Origin: Ruminococcus sp. UBA4385
GTDB lineage: Bacteria > Bacillota_A > Clostridia > Oscillospirales > Ruminococcaceae
Assembly (NCBI GenBank): GCA_002391065.1
Contig: DGRP01000035.1
Coordinates: 1 to 27,616, forward strand
Direction of reading: 5' to 3'
Length of the DNA: 27,616 nucleotides
Part shown: positions 24,207 through 27,616 of the stretch, in pieces
Position numbering within the stretch: the stretch's first letter is position 1
Layout of the letters: the number at the start of each line of letters is the position of its first letter
Translations under genes and position numbers: made by a program
The notes under the pieces: generated by a model
Told to the model about the DNA's origin: nothing
Databases searched by the model: none
The model's input: the letters and a program-made list of their open reading frames with translations, nothing else

Positions 24207-24212
24207 TATAAT
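24207..24212 (+). promoter_or_regulatory. Probable -10 box of the GH5 gene
   Basis: TATAAT lies 31 bases before the start codon. No good -35 box is at 16-18 bases, and TTGATA at 24180-24185 is 21 bases away. The promoter may need an activator. Confidence 0.5.
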
Positions 24213-24243
24213 TGGAACAAAGAAACGCAAGGAGGGTTCTGCT

Positions 24244-25263
24244 ATGAAAAGATTTGAAGGCTACATGAAAGGCGTTGACCTCGGAGGCTGGCTGTCTCAG
24301 GGCTCTTATGAGAAGGAGCACCTTGACAGCTTTATCCACGAGGAGGATATAGAAAAGCTTGCAGGCTGGGGACTTGACCATGTCCGCCTGCCGATAGACT
24401 ACAATGTGCTGCAGGACGAGGACGGAAACTTTATCCCCTCGGGCTTCGGCTACATTGACAATGCAATTGCGTGGTGCAAAAAGTACGGTCTGCATATTGT
24501 GCTTGACCTGCACAAAACTCAGGGATTTATTTTTGATGATGAAGAATATGTCGGCTTTTTCAAGGACGAGGTGCTGCAGGAGCGTTTCTATCGTCTATGG
24601 GAGGAGTTTGCAAGGCGCTACGGCACAATGACCGACACGCTCGTGTTTGAGCTTCTCAACGAAGTTACCGACCCCGAGTTCAGCCCCACATGGAATAAGA
24701 TAATCAGAACTGTTATCGAAAGGATAAGGGCTATCGCTCCCGAGGTAAAGATACTTGTCGGCAGCTACTGGAACAACTCTATAGATGCGATTAAGGATCT
24801 TGACGATCCCTATGATGAGAACGTCGTATACAACTTCCACTGCTATGAGCCGCTGATTTTCACACATCAGGCAGCTGGCTGGGTAAAGCAGATGAATAAG
24901 GATTACCGCATTGCATACCCGGGTGATGTAAAGCAGTACCTGAAGGACAGCAAGGAGCTTCAGATGGAATATATGGATCACAGCGAGATCGCAGGCGAGG
25001 GCTACTCGGCTGAGTACTTTGTAAAGCGCTTTGATAAGGCAGTAAAGCTCTGCGAGGAGAAGGGCACTTCACTTTACTGCGGAGAATACGGTGTTATCGA
25101 CTATGCTTCTCCCGAGGACACACTGCAGTGGTTCAAGGATATTCACGAAGCATTTGAGCGTTTCGGCATAGGCAGAGCCGCTTGGAGCTATAAGCAGATG
25201 AACTTCGGCCTTTCGGACGAAAGACTTGACGGCATAAGAGAAGAGCTTATAAAATATCTATAA
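24244..25263 (+). CDS. Glycoside hydrolase family 5 protein (intracellular glucanase-like)
   Basis: This 339-residue TIM-barrel enzyme has the GH5 marks: GVDLGGWLS at the start, DHVRLPIDYN (R48), the acid/base E140 in FELLNEV, NFHCYEP (about 197-203), and the nucleophile E281 in YCGEYGV. There is no signal peptide, no membrane segment and no dockerin, so it should act in the cytoplasm on imported oligosaccharides. Its layout resembles the exo-glucanase-like GH5 group. The exact substrate (beta-glucan or mannan) is not readable. AGGAGGG before ATG 24244 is ideal. It is single and convergent with mgtE across a shared terminator. Confidence 0.93.
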   Translation: MKRFEGYMKGVDLGGWLSQGSYEKEHLDSFIHEEDIEKLAGWGLDHVRLPIDYNVLQDEDGNFIPSGFGYIDNAIAWCKKYGLHIVLDLHKTQGFIFDDEEYVGFFKDEVLQERFYRLWEEFARRYGTMTDTLVFELLNEVTDPEFSPTWNKIIRTVIERIRAIAPEVKILVGSYWNNSIDAIKDLDDPYDENVVYNFHCYEPLIFTHQAAGWVKQMNKDYRIAYPGDVKQYLKDSKELQMEYMDHSEIAGEGYSAEYFVKRFDKAVKLCEEKGTSLYCGEYGVIDYASPEDTLQWFKDIHEAFERFGIGRAAWSYKQMNFGLSDERLDGIREELIKYL

Positions 25264-25271
25264 TAAAGACA

Positions 25272-25300
25272 AACTCCCGAAGAGCTTTTCTTCGGGAGTT
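25272..25300. terminator. Bidirectional terminator between GH5 and mgtE
   Basis: An 11-bp stem (AACTCCCGAAG with CTTCGGGAGTT) and a 7-base loop lie between the two convergent genes and serve both. Confidence 0.85.
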
Positions 25301-25305
25301 ATTAT

Positions 25306-26730
25306 TTACGATGTTATTTTCAGAACATTCAAAAGCAGTATCCAGCTCATTCCATAGTAGGAGACCACCGCTACCAGGTCATTTATCGTTGTTATCAGCG
25401 GCCCCGAGGCTACCGCAGGGTCTACCTTTATCTTCTTGAAAAACAGCGGGATAAGTGTTCCGACTGCGCTTGATATCAGCATCGCCAGTACCAGTGACAC
25501 TCCTATACAGCCCGACACAGCATAAGAAAACAGCAGCGTTTTATGCTTGATCAGATAGATATACAGCCCTATCAGCACAAAAGAGATCGAGCCTAAAAGC
25601 AGACCGTTACAAAAGCCTACTCTCATTTCCTTTGTGACGAGATGGAACTTCTGTCCCGCCGTAAGGTTCTCGTCCATAAGCACTCTTATTGTTACCGCCA
25701 GCGACTGCGTACCAACGTTACCTGCCATATCAAGTATCAGCGACTGGAACGCCATTATGATAGTCAGCTGAGCCACAACCTTCTCAAACGTTCCAACCAC
25801 TGTTGAGACCACTATTCCAAGTCCCAGCAGTATCAGAAGCCACGGCATTCTCTTTTTCATGCTCTGCGTCAGAGTTTCATTCAGATCCTCCTCCGCAGTA
25901 AGACCTGCCAGCATGGCATAGTCCTCGCCCATCTCGTCATCGACAGCCTCGATGATGTTCTGCGAGGTTATAACTCCAAGCAGCCTGTTTGAATCATCAA
26001 GCACAGGAACTATACTCTCCGAGTAATCCTTCAGCTTTTCGATACAGTCAGCAGTCTGCTCGGTTGCATACACATAGGGGAAGCTCGACGCTATCAGCGA
26101 ATCAAGCGATGCCGAGCTCCTTGCAGTGATAAGGTCTTTAAGGTCAATAGCTCCGCAGAACTCATTTTCCTCGTCCACCACAAACAGAGTTGTGATATTG
26201 TCATTCTCCTCCGCCTGCGAAACAAGCTCATTCATCGCCTGCTTTATCGTCATACCCTCTTTGATAATGATACAGTTCGTAGTCATTCTGCTTCCGATCT
26301 CATCTTCATCAAATGAAGCGATAAGCTGTATTTCCTTCTTTACCTCAGCAGGCAGGAGATCAATTATCAGAATACGCTTGTTCTTGTCGATCTCTCTCAG
26401 CATTTCCGAAGCGGTATCCGTATCGAGCCTTTCGATAATGGCTGCCGCCCTTTTAATGTCCATCTCACTGATGAACAGCACCGACTTCTCCTCGTCAAGG
26501 TGCTCAAAAATATCCGCCAGAATGTCCAGACTGCACACTCTGTAGAACTTTTTTCTCTCCTGTTCGGAGAGCTTCTCAATTACATCAGCGATATCACTTT
26601 CGTGGTAATCCTCCAGCCTGTTCATAATGGCCTTCGGAGTATCATTGCTCCTGATTATTCCGATAATTTCGGATTCATAATCGGGCTTTACGGCGTTCTG
26701 CTCGCCGTTCATTACTTCATTTTCTTCCAT
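25306..26730 (-). CDS. mgtE: Magnesium transporter MgtE
   Basis: This 474-residue Mg2+ channel/transporter has an N-terminal regulatory MgtE_N superhelix (about 20-130), a CBS pair (about 135-255) and five membrane helices (about 290-470). Family blocks are LDMAGNVGTQSLA and DPAVASGPLITTINDL, where the conserved Asp residues line the pore. The length is normal. ATG 26730 has GGAGGAG upstream. A 240-base leader precedes the gene; it holds a candidate peptide gene and alternative hairpins, so regulation in the leader is likely. I do not see a recognisable M-box riboswitch. Confidence 0.96.
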   Translation of the reverse strand: MEENEVMNGEQNAVKPDYESEIIGIIRSNDTPKAIMNRLEDYHESDIADVIEKLSEQERKKFYRVCSLDILADIFEHLDEEKSVLFISEMDIKRAAAIIERLDTDTASEMLREIDKNKRILIIDLLPAEVKKEIQLIASFDEDEIGSRMTTNCIIIKEGMTIKQAMNELVSQAEENDNITTLFVVDEENEFCGAIDLKDLITARSSASLDSLIASSFPYVYATEQTADCIEKLKDYSESIVPVLDDSNRLLGVITSQNIIEAVDDEMGEDYAMLAGLTAEEDLNETLTQSMKKRMPWLLILLGLGIVVSTVVGTFEKVVAQLTIIMAFQSLILDMAGNVGTQSLAVTIRVLMDENLTAGQKFHLVTKEMRVGFCNGLLLGSISFVLIGLYIYLIKHKTLLFSYAVSGCIGVSLVLAMLISSAVGTLIPLFFKKIKVDPAVASGPLITTINDLVAVVSYYGMSWILLLNVLKITS

Positions 26731-26969
26731 TTGCTACTCCTCCGTTTCATTTCCGAGGTCTTATCCTCTTTATGACGTAAGGGACAATTGGGCATAATAA
26801 TACCGTATATGCTTCAGGGCACATACGGACACAGAAATATCCTAGTCAGCTCTCAGTGAAATAACGCCGCAGCCCTGACTATGAAAGCTTATCTCTGCAA
26901 AAGTCCGTTTGACCCCTGTACTGTCGCCGTTTGTCACTGAATCCACCTCCTGTTTTGTGATTTTTGACC
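26731..26969 (-). promoter_or_regulatory. Structured 5' leader of mgtE (candidate attenuator)
   Basis: Read leftward from the expected start near 26969, the leader has three structural elements. The first is a 7-bp stem, CTGACTA (26843-26849) with TAGTCAG (26875-26881), at the end of the leader peptide gene. The second is a 10-bp stem at 26803-26828 with one G-U pair, followed by TATTATTAT. The third is a perfect 7-base match between TCAGGGC (- strand, 26872-26878) and GCCCTGA (- strand, 26814-26820). This match would break the first stem and disturb the second, as in attenuators. A CCTC/GAGG pair may also mask the mgtE ribosome site. Confidence 0.55.
26842..26937 (-). CDS. Candidate leader peptide of mgtE, 31 residues
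   Basis: A GTG start at 26937 has a perfect AGGAGGTG site 8 bases upstream and runs 31 codons to TAG at 26842. The peptide begins MTNGDSTGVKRTFAE and ends GCGVISLRAD. The stop codon lies in the 3' arm of the first leader hairpin, so a ribosome there would open it. It is too short to be known from sequence alone. Without a comparison I cannot say whether the residues or only the act of translation matters. Confidence 0.55.
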   Translation of the reverse strand: MTNGDSTGVKRTFAEISFHSQGCGVISLRAD

Positions 26970-26975
26970 TTTGTT

Positions 26976-27004
26976 ATTATAACACAAAACCTCATATAAG
27001 TCAA
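26976..27004 (-). promoter_or_regulatory. Promoter of mgtE
   Basis: Leftward TTGACT (26999-27004) and TATAAT (26976-26981) are separated by 17 bases. The -35 box lies directly at the edge of repeat copy C. Confidence 0.85.
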
Positions 27005-27014
27005 CCGCAAATTT

Positions 27015-27257
27015 TCCTCTGCGAGAAATCGCAGGGAAAACCCTGCAGTGCTCGCCGGCAGGGAAAACCCTGCACCAATACGCGTCGCACCTTTGCTTAA
27101 ACCTTTTCTTTCCTTTAACGCGGAAATAGATAGTGATAACGGAAACAAGAAACAAAAAGAAAAATAAAAAAGAAAAATAAAAAAGGAGAACAACAACCCT
27201 AATAAACCCATAAACCACCCGAGCGCCTGCGAAGCAGGGTGCTCAAGGGCAGGGAAA
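27015..27257 (-). repeat. Repeat element copy C (truncated)
   Basis: This matches copy A in inverted orientation, from part of the large GC hairpin through the T-rich tract to two perfect palindromes GCAGGG-AAAA-CCCTGC (27031-27046 and 27058-27073). The outer arm of the GC hairpin and the 8-bp hairpin are missing. It holds an extra copy of a 13-base A-rich unit compared with copy B. The distance to the same point in copy B is 178 bases, so the two form a tandem repeat. Confidence 0.85.
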
Positions 27258-27525
27258 ACCCTGCACCAATACGCGCCGTACTTTTGCTTTAACTTTTCAG
27301 ACCTTGAACGCGGAAATAGATAGTGATAACAAAAACAAGAAACAAAAAAGAAAAATAAAAAAGGAAAACAACAACCCTAATAAGCCCATAAACCACCCGA
27401 GCGCCTGCGAAGCAGGGTGCTCACGGGTGGAGGCAATAAAAGCAAGACCACTATCCACTAGCACATCAAGAAGGGGAAGTCACGTCACCGGACGTGACGA
27501 ATGAACAGAGAACCAAGAATGGAGC
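27246..27525 (-). repeat. Repeat element copy B (full)
   Basis: This is the best inverted match to copy A over its whole length. It contains the palindrome at 27249-27264, the large GC hairpin at 27393-27430, and the 8-bp hairpin at 27479-27498 with ACCG as loop (copy A has TGGT on the other strand). The stem is identical and the loop differs by one base. Confidence 0.88.
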
Positions 27526-27533
27526 TACAATTG

Positions 27534-27612
27534 AGGTTTCACGGGCAAAAGATAGGATGAGGAAGGGGAGTCAAGGGGGGAAACCTTAAGGGAAGAAAAG
27601 TCCCGTGAAACC
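27534..27612. repeat. Long-range inverted repeat beyond copy B
   Basis: GGTTTCACGGG (27534-27544) is perfectly complementary to CCCGTGAAACC (27602-27612), 57 bases away. The purine-rich sequence between contains a smaller hairpin (AAGG..CCTT). It may be an outer part of the repeat element, because copy A is cut by the window just before the matching point. I see no gene in 26938-27616. Confidence 0.7.
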
Positions 27613-27616
27613 GACA

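Noticed and set aside
26731..26969. M-box (Mg2+) riboswitch in the mgtE leader
   Set aside because: I could not find the conserved M-box core sequences; the leader instead holds a peptide frame and other stems. A covariance search would be the proper test.
1..27616. Composite transposon bounded by inverted repeats
   Set aside because: The end repeats carry no transposase and the genes between them are mostly housekeeping genes. Repeat-bounded contig or chromosomal segment is simpler.

Overview
This window looks like chromosomal DNA of a gut-type Clostridia, most likely a Ruminococcus or close relative (Oscillospiraceae). The grounds are moderate GC content, strong AGGAGG ribosome binding sites, clear TTGACA/TATAAT promoters, Thr-rich and Ser-rich surface-protein linkers, an intracellular GH5 glucanase, glycogen phosphorylase, and MgtE and RF3 of Firmicutes type. 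The genus is inferred from style, not from a marker gene. I see 23 protein genes plus one candidate leader peptide. I found no rRNA, tRNA, transposase or CRISPR array.

Layout: (1) 1-300 is a non-coding repeat element, followed by glgP (536-2989) with its own promoter and terminator. (2) 3101-6892 is a compact rightward operon: nth, a DUF5662 protein, an ElaA-like acetyltransferase and an exported lipase-like protein. It converges, with overlapping stop codons, on (3) a leftward cluster at 6889-9921: a two-TM protein (probably DUF6106), acpS, bifunctional NAD(P)HX repair enzyme nnr, then a small lipoprotein behind a terminator. (4) 10087-11762 is a rightward operon: unknown protein, histidine phosphatase, family I pyrophosphatase. 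(5) 11853-16533 holds three leftward surface-protein genes, each with its own promoter: a Thr-rich lipoprotein, a Ser/Thr-linker membrane protein and a von Willebrand A protein with calcium-binding repeats. (6) 16683-18210 is a regulatory module: a small phage-like protein facing an XRE repressor and an ImmA-type metallopeptidase, with three copies of a TACAG-N4-CTGTA palindrome between them. (7) 18211-18511 carries two inverted arrays of a 7-base repeat around a terminator; one array supplies the stop codon of copA (18505-20976). (8) prfC, a phosphatase lipoprotein and a GH5 gene follow. (9) mgtE (25306-26730) has a long leader with a candidate 31-codon peptide and alternative RNA hairpins. 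(10) 27015-27616 holds two tandem copies of the left-end repeat, inverted relative to it.

The most interesting items are the mgtE leader (a possible attenuation system with no M-box that I can recognise), the operator/promoter arrangement at 17236-17429, the repeat family at both ends, and the heptamer arrays. The two ends fall in the same repeat family, so the window may be a whole assembly contig broken at repeats. All functional statements are from reading the sequence; no database search was run.
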